A stretch of 64,000 bases of DNA from SHVO01 sp041906145 (lineage in GTDB: Bacteria > Pseudomonadota > Alphaproteobacteria > Rhodospirillales > Rhodospirillaceae), in contig JAYRJU010000001.1 in NCBI GenBank assembly GCA_041906145.1, positions 868,001-932,000 on the forward strand. The letters run 5' to 3'. Shown here in pieces: positions 29,029-37,977 of this stretch (position 1 is the stretch's first letter; every line of letters starts with the position of its first letter). A program made the position numbers and the translations under genes. A model generated the notes under the pieces. That model worked only from the letters and a program-made list of their open reading frames with translations. It did no database searches and was not told the DNA's origin.

Positions 29029-29996
29029 GCCGCCACCGTGTGGTTGAGGAAGCACGCGTTGAGGGTGCCGCCGGCGGCCAGCGCCGGACGTTCGGCGCGG
29101 CAACGATCAAACACCGCCGCGCAGCGCGGATGGAAACTACAGCCCGACGGCAGCTTCTGAAGATTCGGCGGTTGGCCGGGAATCGTCGGAAGCACGGCGG
29201 TCGGCGCATCGGTGAGGCGCGGCGTACAGGCGAGAAGGCCCTTCGTGTAGGGATGACGGGGCGCGGCGAATATCTCCTGCACGCCGGCATTCTCGACCAC
29301 ACGGCCCGCGTACATGACCGCGACGCGGTCGGCGAGTCCGGCGACAACACCGAGATCGTGGGTGATGAGCACGAACGACGTTCCGTGCTGTTCCTTCAGC
29401 TCGCGCATAAGATCGAGGATGAGCGCCTGGACCGTCACATCGAGGGCGGTGGTGGGTTCGTCGGCGATGACCAGTTCCGGGCCGCACAGCAGCGCCATCG
29501 CGAGCACCACACGTTGCCTTAACCCGCCCGAGAGTTCATGTGGATACATCACGAAGCGGCGCTCGGGCTCGGGGATCTGCACCCGGGCCATCATGGCGAT
29601 GGCCGCGGCGCGGGCGGCCTTGGCGTCGAGGCCGCGGTGCCGCTCAAGGACTTCCGTGAGCTGCCGGCCGATGCGCATGTGCGGGGTGAGCGAGGTCATC
29701 GGATCCTGGAACACCATGGCGAGGCGATTGCCGCGCACACTGTTGAGGGTACGTTCGTTCGCTTTCAGGAGATCGATGTCGCCGAAGCGGACCGAGCCTG
29801 TCGCGCGGCCATTCGCGGCGAGCAGGCCCATGACCGCCATGAAGGTCTGACTTTTGCCGGAACCGGATTCACCGACGATGCCGAGACATTCACCCTTGTT
29901 CACATGAAGCGAGACGTCGCTGACGGCGGCGACTTCCCCGTCTTCGGTGGCGAAGCGGACATTGAGGCCGTTGATGTCGAGGATGCGCTGGGTCAT
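29025..29996 (-). CDS. oppD: Peptide ABC importer ATPase (OppD/DppD-type)
   Basis: This 323-residue protein starts at ATG 29996, one base after the oppC stop. It has Walker A GESGSGKSQ, signature LSGGLRQRV, Walker B LVIADEPTTALDV, and a Cys-containing C-terminus (CSFHPRCAAVFDRC). Its neighbours oppF and oppC overlap or abut it, so the unit is tightly co-translated. Confidence 0.92.
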   Translation of the reverse strand: MTQRILDINGLNVRFATEDGEVAAVSDVSLHVNKGECLGIVGESGSGKSQTFMAVMGLLAANGRATGSVRFGDIDLLKANERTLNSVRGNRLAMVFQDPMTSLTPHMRIGRQLTEVLERHRGLDAKAARAAAIAMMARVQIPEPERRFVMYPHELSGGLRQRVVLAMALLCGPELVIADEPTTALDVTVQALILDLMRELKEQHGTSFVLITHDLGVVAGLADRVAVMYAGRVVENAGVQEIFAAPRHPYTKGLLACTPRLTDAPTAVLPTIPGQPPNLQKLPSGCSFHPRCAAVFDRCRAERPALAAGGTLNACFLNHTVAA

Positions 29997-29997
29997 G

Positions 29998-30909
29998 TCA
30001 GCGGTCCTTCGGATCAAGGGCGTCGCGCAAGCCGTCGCCCAGGAAATTGAAGCAGAACAAGGTCGCCGTCATGAAGACGGCGGGAACGATCAGTGTCTGC
30101 GGGTTCACTTCCAATTCGGCCGCGCCTTCGTTGAGCAGCACGCCCCAGCTGGTGAGCGGTTCCTGCACACCCAGCCCAAGGAATGAGAGGAAGCTTTCCA
30201 GCAAGATCACCTGCGGGATGGTGAGGGTGACATAGACGATCACCACGCCCAGTACGTTGGGCACGATGTGGCGCAGGATGATGCCGGCGGTCGACCCCCC
30301 CGAGGCGCGCGCGGCTTCGATGAATTCCTTGGATTTGAGCGAGAGGGTCTGGCCGCGCACGATGCGCGCCATGGTGAGCCATTCGACCGCGCCGATGGCC
30401 AGGAACATCAGGATGAAATTGCGCCCGAACATGACCATGAGGATGATCACGAAGAAGGTGAGCGGCACGGAGTAGAGAAGATCGACAAGGCGCATAAGGA
30501 GCTGGTCCACGCGCCCGCCGACGAAACCCGCAATCGCGCCGACGGTGACGCCGATGAACAGCGCGACCATGGTCGCGAGTATGCCGACCATGAGAGAGAC
30601 GCGCCCGCCGACGAGAGTGCGGGCGAGCAGATCGCGGCCCACGGAATCGGTACCGAGATAGTGGCCGAGCTCCATATTCGGCGGCATGGCTTCAACATGG
30701 TCCCAGTCGATCGCATCGTAAGGCCACGGCAGCGTGTAGGGGCCGACAAGGCACACGAGCGCGATGACCGCGAGGATGATCATGCTGGCGAGCGCGGCGC
30801 GGTTGCGCTTGAGGCGGCGCCACGCATCCTGCCAAAGGCTGCGGCCTTCGACTTCGCCCGCGTTTTCCAATGCGGCGCCGTGCACCGAGGTCATGTTGAC
30901 GCTACTCAT
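29998..30909 (-). CDS. oppC: Peptide ABC importer permease (OppC/DppC-type)
   Basis: This 303-residue protein starts at ATG 30909, overlapping the last bases of oppB. It has an N-terminal cytoplasmic segment with a single TM, then the binding-protein-dependent permease core of five helices, with the EAA-type loop EFIEAARASGGSTAGIILRHIVPNVLG. The product family is the oligopeptide/dipeptide/nickel permease group. The later ATG at 30894 is an alternative start. Confidence 0.9.
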   Translation of the reverse strand: MSSVNMTSVHGAALENAGEVEGRSLWQDAWRRLKRNRAALASMIILAVIALVCLVGPYTLPWPYDAIDWDHVEAMPPNMELGHYLGTDSVGRDLLARTLVGGRVSLMVGILATMVALFIGVTVGAIAGFVGGRVDQLLMRLVDLLYSVPLTFFVIILMVMFGRNFILMFLAIGAVEWLTMARIVRGQTLSLKSKEFIEAARASGGSTAGIILRHIVPNVLGVVIVYVTLTIPQVILLESFLSFLGLGVQEPLTSWGVLLNEGAAELEVNPQTLIVPAVFMTATLFCFNFLGDGLRDALDPKDR

Positions 30910-31837
30910 AACGCACCTTTGGATCGAGCACGGCGTAGAGCATGTCGACGATGAGATTGGCGATGATGACAAAAGCTGCGCCGACGATGGTGACGCCCAT
31001 CACCAATGTATAATCGCGGTTCAGCGCGCCCTGCACGAAGTAACGGCCGATACCGGGGATCTGGAAGATGGTCTCGATGACCATGGAGCCGGTGAGCAGG
31101 AAGGCCGTGGCCGGCCCGAGGAAGGTGATGACGGGTGTCAGCGCCGCCTTCATGGCGTGACGCAAAACAACGGTGCGGTACGGCAGGCCTTTCGCGCGGG
31201 CCGTGCGCACGAAGTTGGTGCGCAGCGCCTCGATCATGCTGGCGCGTGAAATGCGCGCGATATAGGCGACGAAGGGCAGCGCGAGCACCGTGACGGGCAG
31301 GATGCGGTTGAGGAAGGCGCCGTCGTTCCAGCCGCCGGCGGGCAGCTGGAAGGGCGTACCTTTGAGCCAAACGCCAAAGGCGAGGATCAGGAGCTGGCCG
31401 GTGACGAAGGTGGGGATGACGATGCCGATCATCGCGAGACCCGAGACGGCGTAATCGCGCGCCGAGTTCTGCGACAACGCGGCGGTGATGCCGAGCGGCA
31501 ATCCGACGAGAATCGCGAGGATGATGGCCGAGAGTCCGTTCTCGATGCTGACCGGCAAGCCTTGCGCAATCAATTCGGTGACGGTGAAATCCTTATATTT
31601 GAACGAAGGGCCGAAATCGCCCTGGAGAAGATTGCCAAGATAACTGAGGAACTGCTGCCACAAGGGATCGTCGAGGTGATAACGCGCGCGCAGGTTCGCG
31701 AGCACTTCGGGCGGCACCGGCGCTTCGCCGTCGAAGGGCCCGCCCGGCGCGAGGCGCATGAGGAAGAAGCAGAAGAGCACGACGGCGAGGAGCGTCGGGA
31801 TGCCGATGAGGAGCCTTCGCGCGAAGTAAGACCACAT
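30902..31837 (-). CDS. oppB: Peptide ABC importer permease (OppB/DppB-type)
   Basis: This 311-residue protein starts at ATG 31837 with MWSYFARRLLIGIPTLLAVVLFCFFLMRLAPGGPF, the standard OppB N-terminus. The larger frame to 32152 is antisense noise over the FAH gene. It has six helices and the EAA loop NFVRTARAKGLPYRTVVLRHAMKAAL. Only 11 bases separate it from the FAH-family gene upstream. Confidence 0.92.
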   Translation of the reverse strand: MWSYFARRLLIGIPTLLAVVLFCFFLMRLAPGGPFDGEAPVPPEVLANLRARYHLDDPLWQQFLSYLGNLLQGDFGPSFKYKDFTVTELIAQGLPVSIENGLSAIILAILVGLPLGITAALSQNSARDYAVSGLAMIGIVIPTFVTGQLLILAFGVWLKGTPFQLPAGGWNDGAFLNRILPVTVLALPFVAYIARISRASMIEALRTNFVRTARAKGLPYRTVVLRHAMKAALTPVITFLGPATAFLLTGSMVIETIFQIPGIGRYFVQGALNRDYTLVMGVTIVGAAFVIIANLIVDMLYAVLDPKVRYE

Positions 31838-31848
31838 CGGCTTTGTCC

Positions 31849-32703
31849 CTATACGTTCGGCTCTGAGATGACGGTATTGGCGAGCACGCCGATATCCTGG
31901 ATCTCCACTTCGATGCGATCCCCGGGACGCAGCCAGCGCGCCGGCGTGCGGTTGATCCCCGAACCCGCGGGCGAGCCGGTGGCGATGACGTCGCCCGCCT
32001 CGAGGTGGGTGAAGATGGAGATGTAGGAGATGACCGCGGCCACGGAGCGCAGCATCGCGCCGGTGGACGACTGCTGCATGATCTCGCCGTTGAGGCGCGT
32101 GGTGAGCATCAGGTTCTGCGGATCGGAGATCGCGCCCGCGGGCACCAGCCAAGGACCGCAGGCGCCCGATGAATCGAAATTCTTCCCGGCGGTCAGGGAG
32201 TGCTTCTGGTAATCACGCACGCAGCCGTCGAGGAAGCAGGTGTAGCCAGCCACATGGCTGAGGGAGCGTTCCAGCGGGATGCGCCGGCCCCCCTTGCCGA
32301 TGACCACGGCGAGTTCGCCTTCGAAATCGTATTCACGTGAGGCGCTGGGACATACGATGGACTGGCGGTGCCCGACCAGCGACTGAGGTGTCCGCATGAA
32401 CAAGACCGGCGGGACATTCGCGTCCGTGCCGGGGGGGTTATTGTCCTTCGGATAGTTATTGCCGACGCAAATGATACGCCCGGCATCCGGCACCACTTGC
32501 AGCAGCACCACGTGATCGAGCGCAACGGTCGGCTTGCGGCGCGCGATCGCGGCTTCAAGATTGGCGACGGGGCCGCCCGCGAGCACGGCGCGTAACGACG
32601 GCCCGGCGTCCGAGAGGTCGACGATGTCGTTGCCGACCACGGCCCCGAAGCTGGGTCCGTGGTTGTACTCGTAAGAAACGAACTTGATCGAGGATGCGGC
32701 CAA
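31849..32703 (-). CDS. Fumarylacetoacetate hydrolase family protein
   Basis: This 284-residue protein belongs to the FAH superfamily: RIICVGNNYPKDNN, then EYDFEGELAVVIGKGGRRIP with the metal-binding Glu residues, DSSGACGPWLVPAGAISDPQNL and GDVIATGSPAGSGINRTPARWL. Members act as acylpyruvases, oxaloacetate decarboxylases or cleave catechol-pathway products. It is 11 bases upstream of oppB, an uncommon link to peptide uptake. Confidence 0.9.
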   Translation of the reverse strand: MAASSIKFVSYEYNHGPSFGAVVGNDIVDLSDAGPSLRAVLAGGPVANLEAAIARRKPTVALDHVVLLQVVPDAGRIICVGNNYPKDNNPPGTDANVPPVLFMRTPQSLVGHRQSIVCPSASREYDFEGELAVVIGKGGRRIPLERSLSHVAGYTCFLDGCVRDYQKHSLTAGKNFDSSGACGPWLVPAGAISDPQNLMLTTRLNGEIMQQSSTGAMLRSVAAVISYISIFTHLEAGDVIATGSPAGSGINRTPARWLRPGDRIEVEIQDIGVLANTVISEPNV

Positions 32704-32708
32704 AGGGG

Positions 32709-33185
32709 TTACTTCTTCGGCATGAGGACGGTGTCGATGACGTGAATGATACCGTTGTCGGCGGCGATGTCGGCCTTAATGAGACGCGCGTCCTCGATCA
32801 TCACGACCTTTGTCGCGTCGATGAGCACAAGAGCCCCATCCGCTGTCGCCGCTTCCATGCGCTTGCCGAGGAAGTCGCGCGCCACGATGCGGCCGACGAC
32901 AAGATGGTGCATCAACATCGCGCGCGTCTTTTCACGGTTCTCGGGACGCAGCATGTCCTGGATGGCGCCCTTTGGAAGTTTAGCGAAGGCATCGTCGGTG
33001 GGTGCGAAGAGGGTCAGCGGCCCCGCGCCGGCGAGAAGATCACCAAGGTTCGCGGCCTTCACGGCGGCGAGGAAGATGGTGAAGGTGCCCGCGTCGAGCG
33101 CGGTGCCGTTGATGTCCTTGGCTTGAACGGGGGGCGCGCAAAACGGCGCGCACAAAAGAGCGATAACAAGAACAAGCCGCTTCAT
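32709..33185 (-). CDS. Exported fasciclin-domain protein
   Basis: This 158-residue protein starts at ATG 33185 (an ATG one codon earlier is equally possible) with signal peptide MKRLVLVIALLCAPFCAPPVQA. One fasciclin domain follows: GTFTIFLAAVKAANLGDLL, the H1-like GPLTLFAPTDDAFAKLP, then MLMHHLVVGRI and NGIIHVIDTVLMPK. Such secreted proteins are thought to mediate adhesion. It is the first gene of the minus-strand run; its stop is 6 bases before the FAH start. Confidence 0.88.
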   Translation of the reverse strand: MKRLVLVIALLCAPFCAPPVQAKDINGTALDAGTFTIFLAAVKAANLGDLLAGAGPLTLFAPTDDAFAKLPKGAIQDMLRPENREKTRAMLMHHLVVGRIVARDFLGKRMEAATADGALVLIDATKVVMIEDARLIKADIAADNGIIHVIDTVLMPKK

Positions 33186-33322
33186 CATCCAAGGACCCCA
33201 CCACGCCGAAGCGGGAGCTTGCCATGCGGAGTCGCGGCGAGGCAAACAACCACATCAAAAAAGCCCGGCCAAAGATCGGGATACCCTTCCTCACGCCCAT
33301 GAAGAGAGCTAGAAGCCTCGCC

Positions 33323-33589
33323 ATGCCGCACGACGCGCCCCCGAAGCGAGATGACAATCGCGAGATGTACAACGAGATCGCCGCCCTGGTGGCGTCGATC
33401 GGAAAGGCGTTCGGACGCCCGGAAAATGAGGTCATCGCGGCGCTGGAAAAGAATGCCATCACGCTGGATTTCGGCCGCGACGCAAACGGTAACCGCTTCG
33501 TGCTGGCGACCTTCGAGGGCAAGACCGCGCGCCTTTACCAGGGCGCCATCAAACAAGAGCCGGAAACGGGCGGCTCATCCCAGGGGTAA
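33323..33589 (+). CDS. Small protein of unknown function
   Basis: I do not recognise this. I start at ATG 33323 (88 residues, MPHDAPPKRDDNREMYNEI), with AGAAG about 10 bases upstream; an ATG at 33299 is possible. The sequence is predicted soluble with a helical first half (EIAALVASIGKAFGRPENEVIAALEKN) and a beta-like second half (RFVLATFEGKTARLYQGAI). It is divergent from the fasciclin gene and sits 50 bases before the marR gene. Confidence 0.55.
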   Translation: MPHDAPPKRDDNREMYNEIAALVASIGKAFGRPENEVIAALEKNAITLDFGRDANGNRFVLATFEGKTARLYQGAIKQEPETGGSSQG

Positions 33590-33618
33590 GGCGATTCGAC
33601 GCTGTCCCGTCAACGAAT

Positions 33619-33638
33619 AATGATGTATATGCGTCATT
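33619..33638 (+). promoter_or_regulatory. Palindromic operator abutting the marR start codon
   Basis: AATGATGTATATGCGTCATT (33619-33638) is an interrupted palindrome: AATGA...TCATT arms with an AT-rich core. It ends at the base before the ATG of the marR gene. A near-identical copy lies at the other end of the gene. Such a site is what a MarR dimer would bind for autoregulation. Confidence 0.65.
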
Positions 33639-34115
33639 ATGGACCTGAAACCTGCATCTAGTGGTATTTCGGCGGCGGCCCTCGAGCCGAGCGCGGTTTT
33701 GGAGGTCTGCCTTTGCCACAACATACGCCGTGCCGCCCGGACGATAGCACGGCGGTATGATGCGGCCCTGGCCGACGCCGGGCTCACCAGCGGTCAGTTC
33801 ACGATCCTGGCCGCCGCAGCGGCCCTTTCCCCCTTGCCCCTGCCGGTGTTGCGGGAGATTCTGGCGATGGATCGCACCAGTTTAAATCGTACGCTTAAGC
33901 CATTGGAGCGAAATGGCTTAATCGACATAAATGCGGGCGCGGGACGGCGGCCGGGGCACATCGTGCTGACCGCCGAGGGCGCGGCAACGTTCCGTGACGC
34001 GGGGCCCATGTGGCGGGCCGCCCAGGTAGATGCGTCGCAACAGCTTGGCACCGGCCGAACGGGCCAGCTTTTGAGCCTTTTGAACGGCGCCGCGGCGGCT
34101 TTGCACGATCAATGA
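33639..34115 (+). CDS. MarR-family transcriptional regulator
   Basis: This 158-residue protein has the winged-helix layout of MarR: CHNIRRAARTIARRYDAALADAGLTSGQFTILAAAAA, the recognition region LREILAMDRTSLNRTLKPLERNGLI and wing AGRRPGHIVLTAEGA. The genes flanking it give no obvious ligand. Two matching palindromes, one before the start codon and one over the stop codon, suggest autoregulation and control of the next gene. Its product would be a cytoplasmic dimer. Confidence 0.9.
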   Translation: MDLKPASSGISAAALEPSAVLEVCLCHNIRRAARTIARRYDAALADAGLTSGQFTILAAAAALSPLPLPVLREILAMDRTSLNRTLKPLERNGLIDINAGAGRRPGHIVLTAEGAATFRDAGPMWRAAQVDASQQLGTGRTGQLLSLLNGAAAALHDQ

Positions 34116-34130
34116 TGTATATGCGACATT
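34111..34130 (+). promoter_or_regulatory. Second MarR-type palindrome, overlapping the marR stop codon
   Basis: AATGATGTATATGCGACATT (34111-34130) differs from the first site at one base. It covers the TGA stop of marR and lies about 135 bases before the cNMP-binding protein gene. It may repress or activate that gene. Confidence 0.65.
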
Positions 34131-34263
34131 AATTGTGGCTCGACGCGGCGTTGAGCGCGATCACGTCCGCCGGCGACTTAACGTTTATTAAAGGTACCCC
34201 CGGCAAAGTGCTCCCATCACAGACCTGTCCAGAAGGGCCGGTCTAGCGAGTGGGACAGACGCT

Positions 34264-36222
34264 TTGAGAACAATCACCAAAGCTTTTCGCGACGGCGAAT
34301 CGATCTACCGGCAGGGCGACGAGAGCAGCTGGGCCTTTGAGGTCTTGGAAGGCTCGGTCGAGCTGATCAAGGACGGCCCGGATGGCCTGACCGTGATGGC
34401 GCGCCTGAAAGCCGGTGAACTGTTCGGCGAACTCGGAATCCTGGACAACGCCCCACGCACCGCGACCGCGCGCGCGCGCGGGTCCGTGACCGTGCGCGCG
34501 ATTCCGCGCGACGAATTCCTGCGCCAGATGGAGACGGATCCCGATACCGCGCTGAAGGTGATGACGAAGCTGGCCCGGCGCATGAAGGGTCCGGACACCG
34601 TCGATCCGATTCGCGCCGCCGCTTACCGCTCCGCCGCCGCCAATCTGCCGGTGCCTGTCGCCGATCCCGAGCCGTTGCAGGCGCCGCCGCCGCTCAGAGT
34701 CGGCCGCCCGCTGCCGCAGAACCTGATCGGCGACCGCAAGCCGACGTTCATTGAAAAGATTTTCGACGCCGTCGTGAAAGATCCGACGCGCCGTCCGGGC
34801 AAACGCGCCAAGGCGCCGACCCCGGGCGACATCCTGGTCATGGTCGGCAAGCTGCGCGACGATTTCGAGGACGTGCAGCACAAGAACCTGATCCAGGCGC
34901 TGGACGGAATCCCGGGCGTGCGCACGATCGCCATCGACCGGGACCTAACCCGCTTCGTGCCGGGAATCACGGAACCCGGCGCGACCGCCAACGACGAACT
35001 GATGAAGCGCGCGACGCGCGACGCGCGCGCGTGGATGGCCGACCAGAACGCCGATCTGCTCATCTGGGGCAACATCGATCCGACGGGCCGCAACATCGAA
35101 CTGCACTTCACCGCCACCGCGTCGAGCCCGGGCGAGCGCCCCGGCCGCTTCACGGCGCTGAACGTCCTGAACGTGCCTGTGGATTTCTACACCGACTGGG
35201 TGCCCTTGATCCGCGCCGTGACGTTGGCCGCGATCGATCCGCGCAGCTTCTCGCAAGGGCGCATCCTGCGCTCGGCCTTGCCGGCCATCGCGGTAGCCGC
35301 GCGCGCCATGGGCGCCGAGCCTTCCGCCGCGATGGAGCCGTCCGAGCGCGCCGCGATCCTGTTCTGCTACGGCAACGTCTGCGCGGTGTGCGCACAGCTT
35401 GAAGGCGACCGCAGCTGGTATCACGGCGCCGTCGAAGCCTGGCGCATGGCCATCGATCTTTTGGGTAGCGATCAAAGTCCTTTGCTGGGCCAGCTGTTCC
35501 AGCAGATGGGCCTCGCGCTCCAGATCATCGCCGAACGCAGCGGCGATTCGGATTCCCTCGAACAAGCCGCGGACGCGTACCGCCGCGCGCTGATGCACAT
35601 CTCGCGCCGCCGCCAGATCATCGACTGGGGTCTGGTGAAGTACCGCCTGGGCTGCGTGCTGTATAAGCTCGACATGGTGATGGGCGACGATAACGCCCTA
35701 CGCGAAGCCATCCACGCCTGTCAGGCCGCGCGCCAAGTCTTCAACAAGTACACGCATCCGATTCGCTTCTCGGAAATCTCGAACGCGCTCGCGCAGATCC
35801 TGCAGGTTTACGGCGACAATATCCGCAGCGTTCCGATCCTCGAATATGCCGTGAAATCCTGCGTTTCGGCGTTGCAGGTGCGCACGCCCGATACCGCGCC
35901 TTTGCAGTGGGCCTCGATCCAGAACACGCTGGGTTCGGCGCTGTTCCTTTTGGCAAAACACACGGGCGAATGGGAATACATGCGCGCTTCGGGCGAAGCG
36001 TTCCGCCTGGCGCTCGCGGTCTACAGGGAACATGGCGCGGGGCGCATGGCGATTGTCACCGAGCGCAATCTTCAGCGCGCCGAGAAGCAGATCCAGAACA
36101 CCACCGACCGCCGCGCGGCCGATCCGGTGTGGGCGCAGAATTTCAACATCGCGGAAGAGCCCTATGACTGGAGCTCGATCCTGGGCGGTAATGACGACTC
36201 CGGCATTAACGAAGTCGCCTAA
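34264..36222 (+). CDS. Cyclic-nucleotide-binding domain protein with TPR-like C-terminal half
   Basis: This 652-residue protein uses a TTG start. Residues 1-110 form a cNMP-binding domain: IYRQGDESSWAFEVLEGSVEL and a phosphate-binding cassette FGELGILDNAPRTATARA with the key Glu and Arg, so cAMP or cGMP binding is plausible. A Pro-rich linker (about 125-160) leads to an alpha/beta region about 190-340 containing LLIWGNIDPTGRNIELHF, like domains in adenylate-cyclase/TPR proteins. Residues about 360-620 are helical repeats resembling TPRs (YHGAVEAWRMAIDLLG, YRRALMHISRR, ALQVRTPDTAPLQWASIQNTLGSAL). No enzymatic or DNA-binding domain is visible. It is downstream of the marR gene and its second palindrome. 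Confidence 0.8.
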   Translation: MRTITKAFRDGESIYRQGDESSWAFEVLEGSVELIKDGPDGLTVMARLKAGELFGELGILDNAPRTATARARGSVTVRAIPRDEFLRQMETDPDTALKVMTKLARRMKGPDTVDPIRAAAYRSAAANLPVPVADPEPLQAPPPLRVGRPLPQNLIGDRKPTFIEKIFDAVVKDPTRRPGKRAKAPTPGDILVMVGKLRDDFEDVQHKNLIQALDGIPGVRTIAIDRDLTRFVPGITEPGATANDELMKRATRDARAWMADQNADLLIWGNIDPTGRNIELHFTATASSPGERPGRFTALNVLNVPVDFYTDWVPLIRAVTLAAIDPRSFSQGRILRSALPAIAVAARAMGAEPSAAMEPSERAAILFCYGNVCAVCAQLEGDRSWYHGAVEAWRMAIDLLGSDQSPLLGQLFQQMGLALQIIAERSGDSDSLEQAADAYRRALMHISRRRQIIDWGLVKYRLGCVLYKLDMVMGDDNALREAIHACQAARQVFNKYTHPIRFSEISNALAQILQVYGDNIRSVPILEYAVKSCVSALQVRTPDTAPLQWASIQNTLGSALFLLAKHTGEWEYMRASGEAFRLALAVYREHGAGRMAIVTERNLQRAEKQIQNTTDRRAADPVWAQNFNIAEEPYDWSSILGGNDDSGINEVA

Positions 36223-36251
36223 ATACCCGCGGTATGCCTAAACTGCGGTCC

Positions 36252-37763
36252 ATGGCTGGGCCGCACATCCTTTCGATCGATCAGGGCACGACCTCGACGC
36301 GCGCGGTCGTGTTCGACGTCAAGGGCGCCGCGCTCGCGACCGCGCAAAAGCCGTTCCGCCAGATTTTTCCAAGGGACGGCTGGGTCGAGCACGATCCGGA
36401 AGATATCTGGCAAACGACGGTCGATGTGTGCCGCGCCGCGATCGAGGCCGCGGGCGGCGCGCAGACCATCGCCGCCATCGGCATCACCAATCAGCGTGAG
36501 ACGACAATCGTATGGGACAAGCGCACGCATAAGCCCGTGGGCAACGCGATTGTGTGGCAGGACCGCCGCGGCGCGGCGCGCTGCGAGGAATTGCGCGCCG
36601 CCGGCAAGACGCCGTTGATCCAAAAGAAGACCGGGCTTCTGGTCGACTCTTATTTCTCCGCGACGAAAGTGGAGTGGATCCTCAATCAGAACACCGACGT
36701 GCGCCTCGCCGCCGAAGCCGGGCATCTCGCCTTCGGCACCATCGATACGTTTCTGCTGTGGCGGCTGACAGGCGGGCGCACGCATGCGAGCGACGCCACC
36801 AACGCCTCGCGCACGATGCTCTACGACATCCACCGCGGCGCGTGGGACGAAGAGTTGCTGGCGCTGTTCAATGTGCCGAAGAAAATATTGCCCGACGTGC
36901 GCGACACGGCGGCCGCTTTCGGTGAAACAGATCCCGCGCTGTTCGGCCGCGCGATCCCGATCACCGCGGTGGTCGGGGATCAACAGGGCGCGCTCGTGGG
37001 CCAGGCCTGTTTCGAACCGGGCTGCGTGAAGAGCACGTACGGAACCGGATGTTTCGTGCTGGTGAATACGGGCGCGCGGGCGCTTGCCTCACAGAACCGC
37101 ATGCTGACCACCATCGCCTACCGCCTGAAGGGCGCGACGACCTACGCGCTCGAGGGCAGCATCTTCAACGCGGGCACCGTCATCCAGTGGCTGCGCGACG
37201 GCGTGCACATGATCGAGAGTGCGGCGGAGAGCGAAGCGCTCGCCGCGAGCTTGGACGGCGCGGCCGATGGAAGCGGAGCGGGCAACGTGTACTTCGTGCC
37301 GGCGTTCACGGGCCTCGGCGCGCCCTATTGGGACCCGAACGCGCGCGGGGCGATCGTGGGCCTGACGCGCGACTCGGGACGGGCCCACATCGTCCGCGCG
37401 GCGCTGGAGTCGGTTTGTTTCCAGACGAACGACCTCCTTTCCGCGCTGCAGCAGGACGGGATCAAAGCCCCGCCGGCCCTGCGGGTGGACGGCGGCATGG
37501 TGGCTAACAATTGGCTGATGCAAATGCTGGCCGACATCACGGGGCTGACGGTGGAACGGCCGGTCTATGGGGAGACAACCGTTCTGGGCGCGGCGTTCCT
37601 GGCCGGTTTGGGCGCGGGTATTTTCGCTTCGCCCGACGACGTAAAAGCCGCATGGAAATTGGATTTTTCGGCTCATCCGCGCCTTTCTGCCGACCGGCGC
37701 GCGGCGATGCGCGCGGGCTGGCGCACGGCCGTGGGCCGGGTCCTGACACCACCGCGCGGCTGA
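36252..37763 (+). CDS. glpK: Glycerol kinase
   Basis: This FGGY-family kinase phosphorylates glycerol to glycerol-3-phosphate. It has LSIDQGTTSTRAV at the N-terminus, GWVEHDPEDIW, GITNQRETTIVWD, SYFSATKVEWIL and the second-domain signature VGDQQGALVGQACFEPGCVKSTYGTG. I start at ATG 36252 (503 residues) because it fits the family N-terminus best; the frame also opens at 36234 (509 residues). No glpF, glpD or glpR lies nearby, and a short gap separates it from the cNMP-binding gene. Confidence 0.95.
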   Translation: MAGPHILSIDQGTTSTRAVVFDVKGAALATAQKPFRQIFPRDGWVEHDPEDIWQTTVDVCRAAIEAAGGAQTIAAIGITNQRETTIVWDKRTHKPVGNAIVWQDRRGAARCEELRAAGKTPLIQKKTGLLVDSYFSATKVEWILNQNTDVRLAAEAGHLAFGTIDTFLLWRLTGGRTHASDATNASRTMLYDIHRGAWDEELLALFNVPKKILPDVRDTAAAFGETDPALFGRAIPITAVVGDQQGALVGQACFEPGCVKSTYGTGCFVLVNTGARALASQNRMLTTIAYRLKGATTYALEGSIFNAGTVIQWLRDGVHMIESAAESEALAASLDGAADGSGAGNVYFVPAFTGLGAPYWDPNARGAIVGLTRDSGRAHIVRAALESVCFQTNDLLSALQQDGIKAPPALRVDGGMVANNWLMQMLADITGLTVERPVYGETTVLGAAFLAGLGAGIFASPDDVKAAWKLDFSAHPRLSADRRAAMRAGWRTAVGRVLTPPRG

Positions 37764-37977
37764 CACCCGGGCGAAAGTTCGCCCTCAGAACCTCAGGGGT
37801 CCAGCACACAATATATAGGTGAACCGGGCGGACGCCGGCGGCCGGAGGGCGCGTCGGTCCCCGCATCATCAATCCATGAAAGGCCGCAAGTCCCGAATGC
37901 GCGCGCGAGTCCTTTGTAGCGCAACCGGAACTTGGTGTAGTGTTTTTGGGCCTTGGGGTGGGGGTTAGTAATTTCCA
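37764..37977 (+). promoter_or_regulatory. Leader region of the cold-shock gene
   Basis: This 214-base region between glpK and the cold-shock gene has no gene. CAATATATAGG at about 37808-37818 gives a TATATA -10-like sequence without a clear -35, implying a leader near 160 bases, a common arrangement for cold-shock mRNAs. GGGGGTTAG about 10 bases before the ATG is a probable ribosome-binding site. Confidence 0.4.

Noticed and set aside
33224..33322. Longer start for the small protein before marR
   Set aside because: It would overlap the divergent fasciclin promoter region and adds residues without clear pattern; ATG 33323 is better placed.
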